In this document: positions 8,620 to 16,032 of the stretch, in pieces
Layout of the letters: each line of letters begins with the position of its first letter
How positions within the stretch are numbered: position 1 is the stretch's first letter
Source of the DNA: SHVO01 sp041905525
GTDB taxonomy: Bacteria; Pseudomonadota; Alphaproteobacteria; Rhodospirillales; Rhodospirillaceae
Reading direction: 5' to 3'
Assembly: GCA_041905525.1 (NCBI GenBank)
Contig: JAYRKY010000014.1
Location: 17,817 to 81,816 of the forward strand
DNA length: 64,000 nucleotides
Position numbers and translations under genes: made by a program
The notes under the pieces: generated by a model
Seen by the model: only the letters and a program-made list of their open reading frames with translations
Told to the model about the DNA's origin: nothing
Databases searched by the model: none

Positions 8620-9477
8620 ATGGCAGCTCTGCCTGATTTTTCCATGCGTCAGCTCATCGAAGCCGGCGCCCACTTCGGACACAATACCCGCCGCTGGAAC
8701 CCCAAGATGAAGCCGTACCTGTTCGGGGTGCGCGATGGGGTCCACATCATCGATCTGCAGCAGTCGGTTCCGATGTTGCAGCGTGCGATGCAGGCGATCC
8801 ATGACGTGACCGCCGCCGGTGGGCGCGTGCTCTTCGTGGGCACGAAGCGCCAGGCGCAGGAGATCGTGAAGGAATACGCCGAACGTTGCGGCCAGTACTT
8901 CGTCAATCACCGTTGGTTGGGCGGCACGCTCACCAACTGGAAGACCGTTTCTCAGTCGATCAAGCGCTTGAAAGACCTCGAAGCCCGTCTCGCCGACGAG
9001 CAGCAGCTTCATGGTCTGACCAAAAAGGAACAGCTTGAACTCGCGCGCGAGCAGGAAAAGCTGAACCGCTCGCTGGGCGGGATCAAGGACATGGGCGGCT
9101 TGCCCGACATCCTGTTCGTGATCGACACCAACAAGGAAGCCATTGCGGTGAACGAAGCCCGCGTTCTGGGCATCCCGGTTGTCGCGATCCTGGATAGCAA
9201 CTCCGATCCGGCCAATATCACGTACCCGGTTCCGGGCAACGACGACGCCATTCGCGCGATCAAGCTGTACTGCGAACTCGTGGCGAACACCGTGCTCACG
9301 GGCATCAAGGACGAAATGAAGACCGCTGGCGTTGACATCGGTGCGCAGGAAACCGCGCCGGTCGAAAGCCTGCCGGGCGAAGACGAAGGCGACAAGGGCC
9401 CGGTCGTGGTGAAGAAGCCGCGTTCGCGCAGCCGCAAGAAAGAAGCCGACGGCGCCTCCGCCGCTGCGGAAGCTTAA
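8620..9477 (+). CDS. rpsB: 30S ribosomal protein S2
   Basis: Component of the small ribosomal subunit, needed for S1 binding. The start PDFSMRQLIEAGAHFGHNTR and RRWNPKMKPYLFG are the family signature. NHRWLGGTLTNWKTVSQSI, LPDILFVIDTNKE and GIPVVAILDSNSDP follow in the expected order. At 285 residues it exceeds the ~240 of E. coli because of an alphaproteobacterial-type C-terminal extension rich in Lys, Arg, Glu and Ala (KKPRSRSRKKEADGASAAAE). First gene of the rpsB-tsf unit. Confidence 0.98.
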   Translation: MAALPDFSMRQLIEAGAHFGHNTRRWNPKMKPYLFGVRDGVHIIDLQQSVPMLQRAMQAIHDVTAAGGRVLFVGTKRQAQEIVKEYAERCGQYFVNHRWLGGTLTNWKTVSQSIKRLKDLEARLADEQQLHGLTKKEQLELAREQEKLNRSLGGIKDMGGLPDILFVIDTNKEAIAVNEARVLGIPVVAILDSNSDPANITYPVPGNDDAIRAIKLYCELVANTVLTGIKDEMKTAGVDIGAQETAPVESLPGEDEGDKGPVVVKKPRSRSRKKEADGASAAAEA

Positions 9478-9494
9478 GGCTTCGTATCGCTTCT

Positions 9495-9535
9495 CCGCGG
9501 AACGAAAATCGGTCCACCGCTTTTTCGTTCCGCGG
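9495..9535 (+). other. Strong hairpin between rpsB and tsf
   Basis: A perfect 14-bp inverted repeat, CCGCGGAACGAAAA (9495-9508) with its complement at 9522-9535, encloses a 13-base loop. No T tract follows the right arm, so it is not a standard terminator. It may act as a partial attenuator or RNA-processing/stability site setting the S2 to EF-Ts ratio. Confidence 0.7.
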
Positions 9536-9596
9536 ACCAATGACGCGGCAGGGGCCTATCCGGGCTTCGCCGCACTTCTGACATTCCGAGGATGAC

Positions 9597-10523
9597 ATGG
9601 CCGCTATTACCGCCCAACTCGTAAAGGACCTGCGCGAAAAGACCGGCGCGGGCATGATGGACTGCAAGAACGCGCTGAACGAAACCAACGGCGATATGGA
9701 AGCCGCCATCGATTGGCTGCGTAAGAAGGGCCTTTCCCAGGCCGCCAAGAAGTCGAGCCGCGTGGCCGCCGAAGGCCTCGTGGGCGTCGCCACCGCCGGC
9801 AACGCCGGGGCCGTGATCGAAATCAACGCCGAAACTGACTTCGTCGCGCGCAACGTTCTGTTCCAGGACTTCGTCGACAGCGCCGCCAAGATCGCCCTGG
9901 AAGTGAAGGGTGACGTGGAAGTCCTGAAGAACGCGCCGCACCCGGGCGAGAGCCGCACGGTGTCGGAACAGCTCACGCATCTGATCGCCACCATCGGCGA
10001 AAACATGGCGATCCGCCGCGCGGCCGCGATTGCCGTCACGGACGGCGTCGTGTCGTCGTACATCCACACCGCGATCCGTCCGGGTCTCGGCAAGATCGGC
10101 GTGCTCGTCGCGCTGGAGTCTTCCGGCGACAAGGCGAAACTCGCCGAACTCGGCAAGCAGATCGCGATGCACGTTGCGGCGGCGAAGCCCGAAGCTCTCG
10201 ACACGGCGTCGGTGGACCCGGCCATTCTCGAGCGCGAGAAGGCGATCTATCGCGAGCAGGCGATGGCGTCCGGCAAGCCGGCCGACATCATCGAAAAGAT
10301 GCTCGTGGGCCGCGTGCGCAAGTACTACGAGGAAGTTGTGCTGCTCGAGCAGGCCTACATCATGGACGATAAGCAGAAGGTCGGTCAGGTGGTCGAAAAG
10401 ATGGCGAAGGACCTGGGCACTCCGGTGAAGCTCGCGGGCTTCATCCGCTACGGCCTCGGTGAAGGCATCCAGAAGAACGAAACGGACTTCGCGGCCGAAG
10501 TGGCCGCCATGTCCTCTCGCTAG
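9597..10523 (+). CDS. tsf: Elongation factor Ts
   Basis: Guanine nucleotide exchange factor for EF-Tu, cytoplasmic. The N-terminal UBA-like domain (ITAQLVKDLREKTGAGMMDC, KNALNETNGDMEAAIDWLRKKG) includes the family signature. EINAETDFVARN is the second EF-Ts signature and contacts EF-Tu. The C-terminal coiled and core domains end GFIRYGLGEGIQK. At 308 residues it has the usual alphaproteobacterial length. The start ATG 9597 follows GAGGATGAC. The gene follows rpsB after a hairpin and is closed by two hairpins, the second a good terminator. Confidence 0.98.
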   Translation: MAAITAQLVKDLREKTGAGMMDCKNALNETNGDMEAAIDWLRKKGLSQAAKKSSRVAAEGLVGVATAGNAGAVIEINAETDFVARNVLFQDFVDSAAKIALEVKGDVEVLKNAPHPGESRTVSEQLTHLIATIGENMAIRRAAAIAVTDGVVSSYIHTAIRPGLGKIGVLVALESSGDKAKLAELGKQIAMHVAAAKPEALDTASVDPAILEREKAIYREQAMASGKPADIIEKMLVGRVRKYYEEVVLLEQAYIMDDKQKVGQVVEKMAKDLGTPVKLAGFIRYGLGEGIQKNETDFAAEVAAMSSR

Positions 10524-10571
10524 AAAACCGCGCCCCAAAGGCTCCGGTTCGAAAGCGCTTTCTCCCCGTTC

Positions 10572-10609
10572 CCGTGCGCTGGGTTTAGTATATGATGCCC
10601 CAGCGCACG
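10572..10609. other. Inverted repeat after tsf
   Basis: A 12-bp perfect stem, CCGTGCGCTGGG (10572-10583) with CCCAGCGCACGG (10598-10609), around a 14-base AT-rich loop (tttagtatatgatg). It directly precedes the terminator at 10622. The loop contains TATGAT, which could be a -10 element, but no good -35 sits 17 bases upstream. Confidence 0.6.
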
Positions 10610-10621
10610 GACCGGACTCTC

Positions 10622-10648
10622 AAGGGACGGCAAAACCGTCCCTTTTTC
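10622..10648 (+). terminator. Rho-independent terminator after tsf
   Basis: AAGGGACGG (10622-10630), loop CAAAA, CCGTCCCTT (10636-10644) and a T run to 10647. It separates rpsB-tsf from the pyrH operon. Confidence 0.85.
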
Positions 10649-10708
10649 ATAGGTTTAGTCCGCTGCGGCGGCCGCCCGTTCTGGGCCTGAACAACGCGAA
10701 GGTGAGAC

Positions 10709-11437
10709 ATGGCCCCGCTGCCGTACAAACGCATCATGTTGAAGGTCTCCGGCGAGGGGCTGATGGGACCGTCGGACTACGGCCTTCACAACGAAACCGT
10801 CATCAAACTGGCTCGCGACATCAAGAACGTCACCAGCATGGGCAAGCAGGTCTGCCTGGTGATCGGCGGGGGCAACATCTTCCGTGGGATTTCAGGTGCG
10901 GCGCAGGGGATGGACCGCGCGAGCGCCGACTATATGGGCATGCTCGCGACGGTGATTAACGCCCTCGCGGTCCAGAATGCGCTGGAAGCCGTCGATGTTC
11001 CCACGCGGGTGCAGTCCGCCATCGCCATGTCGCAGGTCTGCGAGTCCTACGTCCGGCGGCGGGCCGTGCGGCACATGGAAAAAGGCCGAGTGGTGATTTT
11101 CGGTGCGGGCACCGGCAATCCTTTCTTTACAACCGATACGGCTGCGGCCTTGCGCGCGGTGGAGATGAACTGCGACGCGCTGCTCAAGGCCACCCAGGTC
11201 GACGGCGTTTACGACCGCGATCCCAAGAAACATGCCGGTGCGGTCCGCTACGACCGCCTGACTTTTGACAAGGTTATTTCCGACGATCTTCGCGTGATGG
11301 ATACCGCCGCCATCGCCTTGGCGCGCGACAATCACCTGCCGATCGTTGTGTTCGATATGCACCGTGACAACGCGGTCGCCGAGGTCCTGGAAGGCCGCGG
11401 ACAATTCACGGTCATCGCCACCAAGGCGGCGGCCTAA
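10709..11437 (+). CDS. pyrH: Uridylate kinase
   Basis: Phosphorylates UMP to UDP with ATP in pyrimidine nucleotide synthesis; hexameric amino acid kinase fold in the cytoplasm. The start YKRIMLKVSGEGLMG gives the phosphate-binding region, CLVIGGGNIFRGISG the glycine-rich nucleotide loop, and FGAGTGNPFFTTDTAAALRA the conserved UMP-binding segment. DGVYDRDPKKHAGA matches the ATP-binding region. The length, 242 residues, is normal. It starts the block that continues with frr and the cell-envelope genes. A GAAGGTGAG ribosome site precedes ATG 10709. Confidence 0.98.
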   Translation: MAPLPYKRIMLKVSGEGLMGPSDYGLHNETVIKLARDIKNVTSMGKQVCLVIGGGNIFRGISGAAQGMDRASADYMGMLATVINALAVQNALEAVDVPTRVQSAIAMSQVCESYVRRRAVRHMEKGRVVIFGAGTGNPFFTTDTAAALRAVEMNCDALLKATQVDGVYDRDPKKHAGAVRYDRLTFDKVISDDLRVMDTAAIALARDNHLPIVVFDMHRDNAVAEVLEGRGQFTVIATKAAA

Positions 11438-11459
11438 GATCCAGAGGAGGGGTGAGGAC

Positions 11460-12026
11460 ATGGCCCAAAGCTATCAAGATCTGAAAAAAGACCTTCAGCA
11501 CAAGATGGAAGTAAGCTTCGAGCACGCCAAGAAGGAGTTCTCTGGCCTGCGCACTGGCCGCGCCAGCGCGCAGCTCCTTGAGCCTGTGATGGTCGACGCG
11601 TACGGCAGCAAGATGCCTCTCAACCAGGTTGCCTCGGTATCGGTACCTGAGCCCCGCCTAATTTCCGTGTCGGTGTGGGACAAGGGCATGGCGAAATCGG
11701 TTGAAAAGGCGATCCGCGAAGCCAACCTTGGCCTCAACCCGATGGCCGACGGCACCTTGATCCGCGTTCCCATTCCGCCGCTCACGACCGAGCGCCGCCA
11801 GGAACTGACCAAGGTCGCCCATAAATATGCCGAGCATGCCCGTGTCTCGATCCGCAACGTGCGCCGCGACGGTAACGACGTCCTCAAGAAGCTGGAGAAG
11901 GACCATGTCATCTCCCAGGACGAGCACAAGAAGTACGCCGAAGAGATCCAAAAGATGACGGATCAGTACATCGCGAAGGTCGATGAGGCGTTGAAGCATA
12001 AAGAGCAGGAAATCACCCAGGTCTGA
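11460..12026 (+). CDS. frr: Ribosome recycling factor
   Basis: Releases ribosomes from mRNA together with EF-G after termination. The 188-residue protein has the family length. It opens MAQSYQDLKKDLQHKMEVSF, then GLRTGRASAQLLEPV and VWDKGMAKSVEKAIREANLG. The long three-helix bundle is visible in RRQELTKVAHKYAEHARVSI and the basic RNVRRDGND turn. ATG 11460 follows GAGGAGGGGTGAGG, a strong ribosome site; a longer frame from 11346 overlaps pyrH and is not needed. It lies 22 bases after pyrH. Confidence 0.98.
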   Translation: MAQSYQDLKKDLQHKMEVSFEHAKKEFSGLRTGRASAQLLEPVMVDAYGSKMPLNQVASVSVPEPRLISVSVWDKGMAKSVEKAIREANLGLNPMADGTLIRVPIPPLTTERRQELTKVAHKYAEHARVSIRNVRRDGNDVLKKLEKDHVISQDEHKKYAEEIQKMTDQYIAKVDEALKHKEQEITQV

Positions 12027-12034
12027 TCCCCCGT

Positions 12035-12790
12035 ATGCGCGCCAGTCCCGCCCAGCCTTTGCAGCCGGCCAGCGACCGCCCCGATCCGGGAACGCCGCTG
12101 CATGTGGCTATCATCATGGACGGTAACGGGCGCTGGGCGAAGGCGAGGGGGCTGCCCCGTACCGCCGGCCACAAACGTGGCGCGGACGCGGTGAAGCGGG
12201 TGGTAAAATGCGCGGGCAATCTCGGCGTCCGGTACCTAACCCTGTTCGGCTTCTCGTCGGAGAACTGGCAGCGGCCCGAGACCGAAGTGCGCGACCTGAT
12301 GGGGCTCCTGCGGTTCTATCTCGAGCATGATGTCGCGGAATTGGTCGAGAACGGTGTCCGCCTCCGCGTGATCGGTGATCGCACGCGATTTAGCCCCGAT
12401 ACGGTCGGTCTGATCGAGCGGGCTGAACGCAATAGCCTCACCAATACCAAGATGGACCTGACCATTGCCCTCAGCTACGGCGCGCGTCAGGAAATCATCG
12501 AGGCCGCCCGGGCCCTTGCGGTCGACTGCGCCGAAGGCCGCCTGAAGCCAGGGGAAATCGATGAGGCCGCGTTTTCGCGTCGGTTGTTCACGGCCGGCAC
12601 GCCTGACCCGGACCTCCTGATCCGGACCTCGGGCGAGCAGCGCATCAGCAACTTCCTGTTGTGGCAGATGGCCTATACCGAACTCGTGTTCACCGACACC
12701 CTTTGGCCGGACTTCGGCCAGGCCGAGCTTGAGGCGGCCATCGCCACCTATCGCAGCCGCGAGCGCCGGTACGGCGCTGTTGTGACTTAA
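12035..12790 (+). CDS. uppS: Undecaprenyl diphosphate synthase
   Basis: Cis-prenyltransferase that adds isopentenyl units to farnesyl diphosphate, giving the C55 carrier used for peptidoglycan and O-antigen. The signature IIMDGNGRWAKARGLPRTAG contains the catalytic Asp and diphosphate-binding Arg residues. LFGFSSENWQRP and DPDLLIRTSGEQRISNFLLW are the other conserved blocks, and FTDTLWPDF closes the family core. It has 251 residues, the normal length. It starts 8 bases after frr stops, so translation is probably linked. Confidence 0.97.
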   Translation: MRASPAQPLQPASDRPDPGTPLHVAIIMDGNGRWAKARGLPRTAGHKRGADAVKRVVKCAGNLGVRYLTLFGFSSENWQRPETEVRDLMGLLRFYLEHDVAELVENGVRLRVIGDRTRFSPDTVGLIERAERNSLTNTKMDLTIALSYGARQEIIEAARALAVDCAEGRLKPGEIDEAAFSRRLFTAGTPDPDLLIRTSGEQRISNFLLWQMAYTELVFTDTLWPDFGQAELEAAIATYRSRERRYGAVVT

Positions 12791-12802
12791 CCGGGCGGCC
12801 GC

Positions 12803-13618
12803 ATGTTATTGCCCCGCATCGTCTCGGGCATCGTCCTGGGGCCGTTGTTCCTGGCGCTCGTCTATTTCGGCTATCCGTCTTTCCATATTCTCCTCGGGGT
12901 CATCACCGCGGTGATCACTTGGGAGTTCGTGCGGATGGATAGCCAGCTTGGTAAGCAGACCCGCACGGTCCTCATGGGTTTGGGTTTTGTCGGCGCCATC
13001 CTGATCCCGCTCGCCTCGCCCTGGGCGATGATCGTCGTCGCGGTGGGGCTGGTCGGCGTGATGCTCCGCCGTGAACCCGTCTTCGTCGCTGTACCTTATG
13101 CTGTCCTACCGGCCGTAACCCTGGCCTACGTCTGGGCTGCCGGTGGCGGAGGACGCGATGACCGGGTTGTCTCGACCGCGTCGGGCTTCCAGGTCGACGG
13201 CGGTAGTTTCTCGATTTTCTGGATCTTGGCCGTCGTTTGGGCGACCGATATCGGTGCCTACGCTGTCGGGCGAACGGTCGGCGGACCGAAGCTTGCCCCG
13301 TCCGTCAGTCCGGGAAAGACCCGCTCCGGGGCGGTCGGCGGGTTGGTGTGGGCGGTCGGCTTCTCAGCCCTTCTTTTATGGGTGTTCAGAATTGATATTA
13401 AGGCCGCCCATATCGCCGTGGCATTGTTGATGTCGATTGTGAGCCAGATGGGAGATCTATTTGAATCTGCTGTAAAAAGAAGGTATGGCGTCAAGGATTC
13501 AGGCGCGATCATCCCGGGGCACGGCGGCTTCATGGACCGCTTCGACGGCCTGTGGGCGGCCGCTCCCATTATGGCCGTGTTTTGCGTTATTCTCGGCGGG
13601 GGCGTTCAGCGGTGGTAG
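12803..13618 (+). CDS. cdsA: Phosphatidate cytidylyltransferase
   Basis: Makes CDP-diacylglycerol from phosphatidic acid and CTP for phospholipid synthesis in the inner membrane. The 271-residue protein has several hydrophobic helices from residue 5 on. The family signature is present as SAVKRRYGVKDSG followed by IIPGHGGFMDRFDGL, which holds the metal-binding Asp residues. SPGKTRSGAVGG is the other conserved loop. It lies 12 bases downstream of uppS and 5 bases upstream of dxr, the usual order in Proteobacteria. Confidence 0.95.
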   Translation: MLLPRIVSGIVLGPLFLALVYFGYPSFHILLGVITAVITWEFVRMDSQLGKQTRTVLMGLGFVGAILIPLASPWAMIVVAVGLVGVMLRREPVFVAVPYAVLPAVTLAYVWAAGGGGRDDRVVSTASGFQVDGGSFSIFWILAVVWATDIGAYAVGRTVGGPKLAPSVSPGKTRSGAVGGLVWAVGFSALLLWVFRIDIKAAHIAVALLMSIVSQMGDLFESAVKRRYGVKDSGAIIPGHGGFMDRFDGLWAAAPIMAVFCVILGGGVQRW

Positions 13619-13623
13619 GGGGA

Positions 13624-14793
13624 ATGGACCGCAAGCGGATCACGATCCTGGGCTCGACGGGTTCCATCGGCGACAGCACGGTCGACCTGATTGACCGCGA
13701 CCCTCACGCATATGACGTCGTCGCCCTGACGGCGAACGGCAACTGGGAGAAGCTGGCCGAACAGGCCAAGCGCCTGAAGCCGGCCATTGTGGCGGTCGCG
13801 GACCCGGCGGCCTATAGCGACCTCAAGGCGGCGCTTGCGGGCACCAACGTTCGCGTCGCGGCTGGGCCCGAAGCGGTGTGCGAGGCGGCCGCGGAACCCT
13901 CGGACTGGGTTATGGCCGCCATCGTCGGCGCCGCGGGCCTCAAACCGACCCTGACCGCCGTGTCGCGGGGGGCGACCATCGCTCTGGCCAACAAGGAATG
14001 CCTGGTCAGTGCCGGGACGGTCTTCACCGACGCCGTGGCGCGCCACAGGGTCACGCTTCTCCCGGTGGACTCCGAACATAATGCCATCTTCCAGGTCTTC
14101 GACTTCGACCAGAAGGAGAAGATCAGCAAGGTGATCCTCACGGCTTCCGGCGGACCGTTCCGGACTTGGTCCCTGGCTCAGATGCGGGAAGTGACCCCGA
14201 AGCAGGCTGTCGCCCACCCAAACTGGTCCATGGGGGCCAAAATCTCGGTCGATTCCGCGACCATGATGAACAAGGGCCTTGAGGTCATCGAGGCTCATCA
14301 CCTGTTCGGTCTTGGCAGCGAGCGGATCGACGTCGTGGTCCATGCCCAATCGGTGATCCATAGCATGGTGGAGTATTGCGACGGTTCGGTCCTGGCACAG
14401 CTCGGTTCGCCGGACATGCGCACGCCCATCGCCTATGCCTTGGGCTATCCGAAACGTCTGGATGCGCCGGCCGCGCGACTCAACCTGGCCGCGCTCGGTA
14501 CCCTGACCTTCGAACAGCCCGATGAAATCCGCTTTCCGGCCCTCAGGTTAGCCCGGCGCGCGTTGCAGTCCGGCGGTAGCGCCCCTACTATCCTTAACGC
14601 CGCAAACGAGATCGCCGTGGCCCGCTTCCTGGCCGGAGATATTGGCTTCCTTGATATTGCCGCAATCGTCGAGCACACCATGGACCGGGTGGCACATCAA
14701 TCGCTCCAGAGCCTGGACGACGTTATGGCGATCGACGCCGAGGCCCGCCGTGTGGCGCAAGCGGCCCGGAACCTGAGCGCGGCGGCCGAGTAG
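13624..14793 (+). CDS. dxr: 1-deoxy-D-xylulose 5-phosphate reductoisomerase
   Basis: NADPH-dependent enzyme of the MEP pathway converting DXP to MEP, cytoplasmic. The NADPH site ITILGSTGSIGDSTVDLI is at the N-terminus. ALANKECLVSAG, LLPVDSEHNAIFQ and the metal-binding and flexible-loop region (ILTASGGPFRTW, HPNWSMGAKISVDSATMMNK) are intact. The protein has 389 residues. ATG 13624 is preceded by GTAGGGGG and lies 5 bases after cdsA; an upstream in-frame start would overlap cdsA and add sequence absent from the family. Confidence 0.98.
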   Translation: MDRKRITILGSTGSIGDSTVDLIDRDPHAYDVVALTANGNWEKLAEQAKRLKPAIVAVADPAAYSDLKAALAGTNVRVAAGPEAVCEAAAEPSDWVMAAIVGAAGLKPTLTAVSRGATIALANKECLVSAGTVFTDAVARHRVTLLPVDSEHNAIFQVFDFDQKEKISKVILTASGGPFRTWSLAQMREVTPKQAVAHPNWSMGAKISVDSATMMNKGLEVIEAHHLFGLGSERIDVVVHAQSVIHSMVEYCDGSVLAQLGSPDMRTPIAYALGYPKRLDAPAARLNLAALGTLTFEQPDEIRFPALRLARRALQSGGSAPTILNAANEIAVARFLAGDIGFLDIAAIVEHTMDRVAHQSLQSLDDVMAIDAEARRVAQAARNLSAAAE

Positions 14794-14832
14794 CCAGGAT
14801 GATGTACCGCCGCGAGACTGCGGCCTTAGGAG

Positions 14833-15978
14833 ATGCACAGCGTGCTTGAACACCTTTTCGGCGTTCCCTTTACCCTCGTCAGTTTCTTCATCGCCCTCTC
14901 GGTCGTGGTTTTTGTCCACGAGTTCGGCCACTTCTTCGTCGCGCGGCGCTGCGGTGTGCGCTGCGATGCGTTCTCCATCGGTTTCGGCCCGGAGATCTTT
15001 GGCCGCACCGATAAACACGGTACCCGTTGGAAACTCTCCCTGATCCCGCTGGGCGGCTACGTGAAGATGTTCGGTGAGGGCGAGACGATGCAGGTCGTGG
15101 AAGGCGGCAAGACCACGGAAGTGCCACGCGAGCTAACCCCGGAAGAGCGGGCCGTCTCCTTCAAGCACAAGACCCTCGGCCAGCGCGCAGCCATCGTGTT
15201 CGCGGGCCCTGCGGTGAACCTCCTGTTCGCAATCATCGTGTTCTGGCTGACCTTCTCGATTGGCGGCCGCCCGACGACCGATCCGGTCATCGGCGGGGTC
15301 GTGGAGGGCGGTGCGGCGGCGGAAGCGGGCATCCAACCGGGCGACCGCATCGTCACCATCGACGGCAAGCCGGTCGAACGCTTTGAAGACATCCAGACCA
15401 TGGTTCTGCTCGCCAACGGCGCGCCCATGGAAATCGGCATCAGCCGCGAAGGCGGGGGCGAGCAGGTAATCTCCGTCACGCCCCGCGTGCGCGAAGACAA
15501 GGACGAGGACGGCAAAGTCACCAAGCGCCTGATGCTGGGCATCCAGGCTTCACGCGAGCATATGACGGTGACCCGTCTGGATCCGATTTCCGCGGCCGGC
15601 GCCGCCTTCGGCCAGGTCTATGACGTCATCCACACGACCAAAGTGGCGGTCGGTCAGATGATCATGGGCGAACGGGGGACCGAGGATCTGGGCGGCCCGA
15701 TCCGGATTGCACAAATTTCCGGGCAGGCGGCCAAAACCGGGGTACTTGGTTTCATTCTTTTCATGGCGATTCTGTCGATTAATCTTGGGGTTGTGAACCT
15801 TTTCCCGGTCCCGCTCCTTGACGGCGGACACCTCATGTTTTACGCCATCGAAGCCGTGCGCGGACGACCGCTTTCGGAACAGGTCCAGGAATGGGGTCTG
15901 CGTGTGGGATTGGCTCTTGTCCTGACTCTGATGCTGTTCGTGACCTGGAACGACATCGTCCAGTTGATCCGCACATAG
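14833..15978 (+). CDS. rseP: RIP metalloprotease, site-2 protease family
   Basis: Intramembrane zinc protease; in relatives it cleaves anti-sigma factors and remnant signal peptides. The zinc motif is H29-E-F-G-H33 in VVFVHEFGHFFVARRCGV, and the third ligand region is NLFPVPLLDGGHLMFY near the C-terminus. A PDZ domain lies about residues 125-200 (AEAGIQPGDRIVTIDGKPVE). There are about four membrane segments. At 381 residues it is shorter than the E. coli enzyme (450), consistent with one PDZ domain, as is common in alphaproteobacteria. A possible client here is the FecR protein at 45909, though that is only an inference. It starts with TTAGGAG before ATG 14833. Confidence 0.95.
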   Translation: MHSVLEHLFGVPFTLVSFFIALSVVVFVHEFGHFFVARRCGVRCDAFSIGFGPEIFGRTDKHGTRWKLSLIPLGGYVKMFGEGETMQVVEGGKTTEVPRELTPEERAVSFKHKTLGQRAAIVFAGPAVNLLFAIIVFWLTFSIGGRPTTDPVIGGVVEGGAAAEAGIQPGDRIVTIDGKPVERFEDIQTMVLLANGAPMEIGISREGGGEQVISVTPRVREDKDEDGKVTKRLMLGIQASREHMTVTRLDPISAAGAAFGQVYDVIHTTKVAVGQMIMGERGTEDLGGPIRIAQISGQAAKTGVLGFILFMAILSINLGVVNLFPVPLLDGGHLMFYAIEAVRGRPLSEQVQEWGLRVGLALVLTLMLFVTWNDIVQLIRT

Positions 15979-16032
15979 AGGGTACACCGCTGCGTTAAGC
16001 GCCGGCGGATCGATAAAGCTGGGAAGGTTTCT

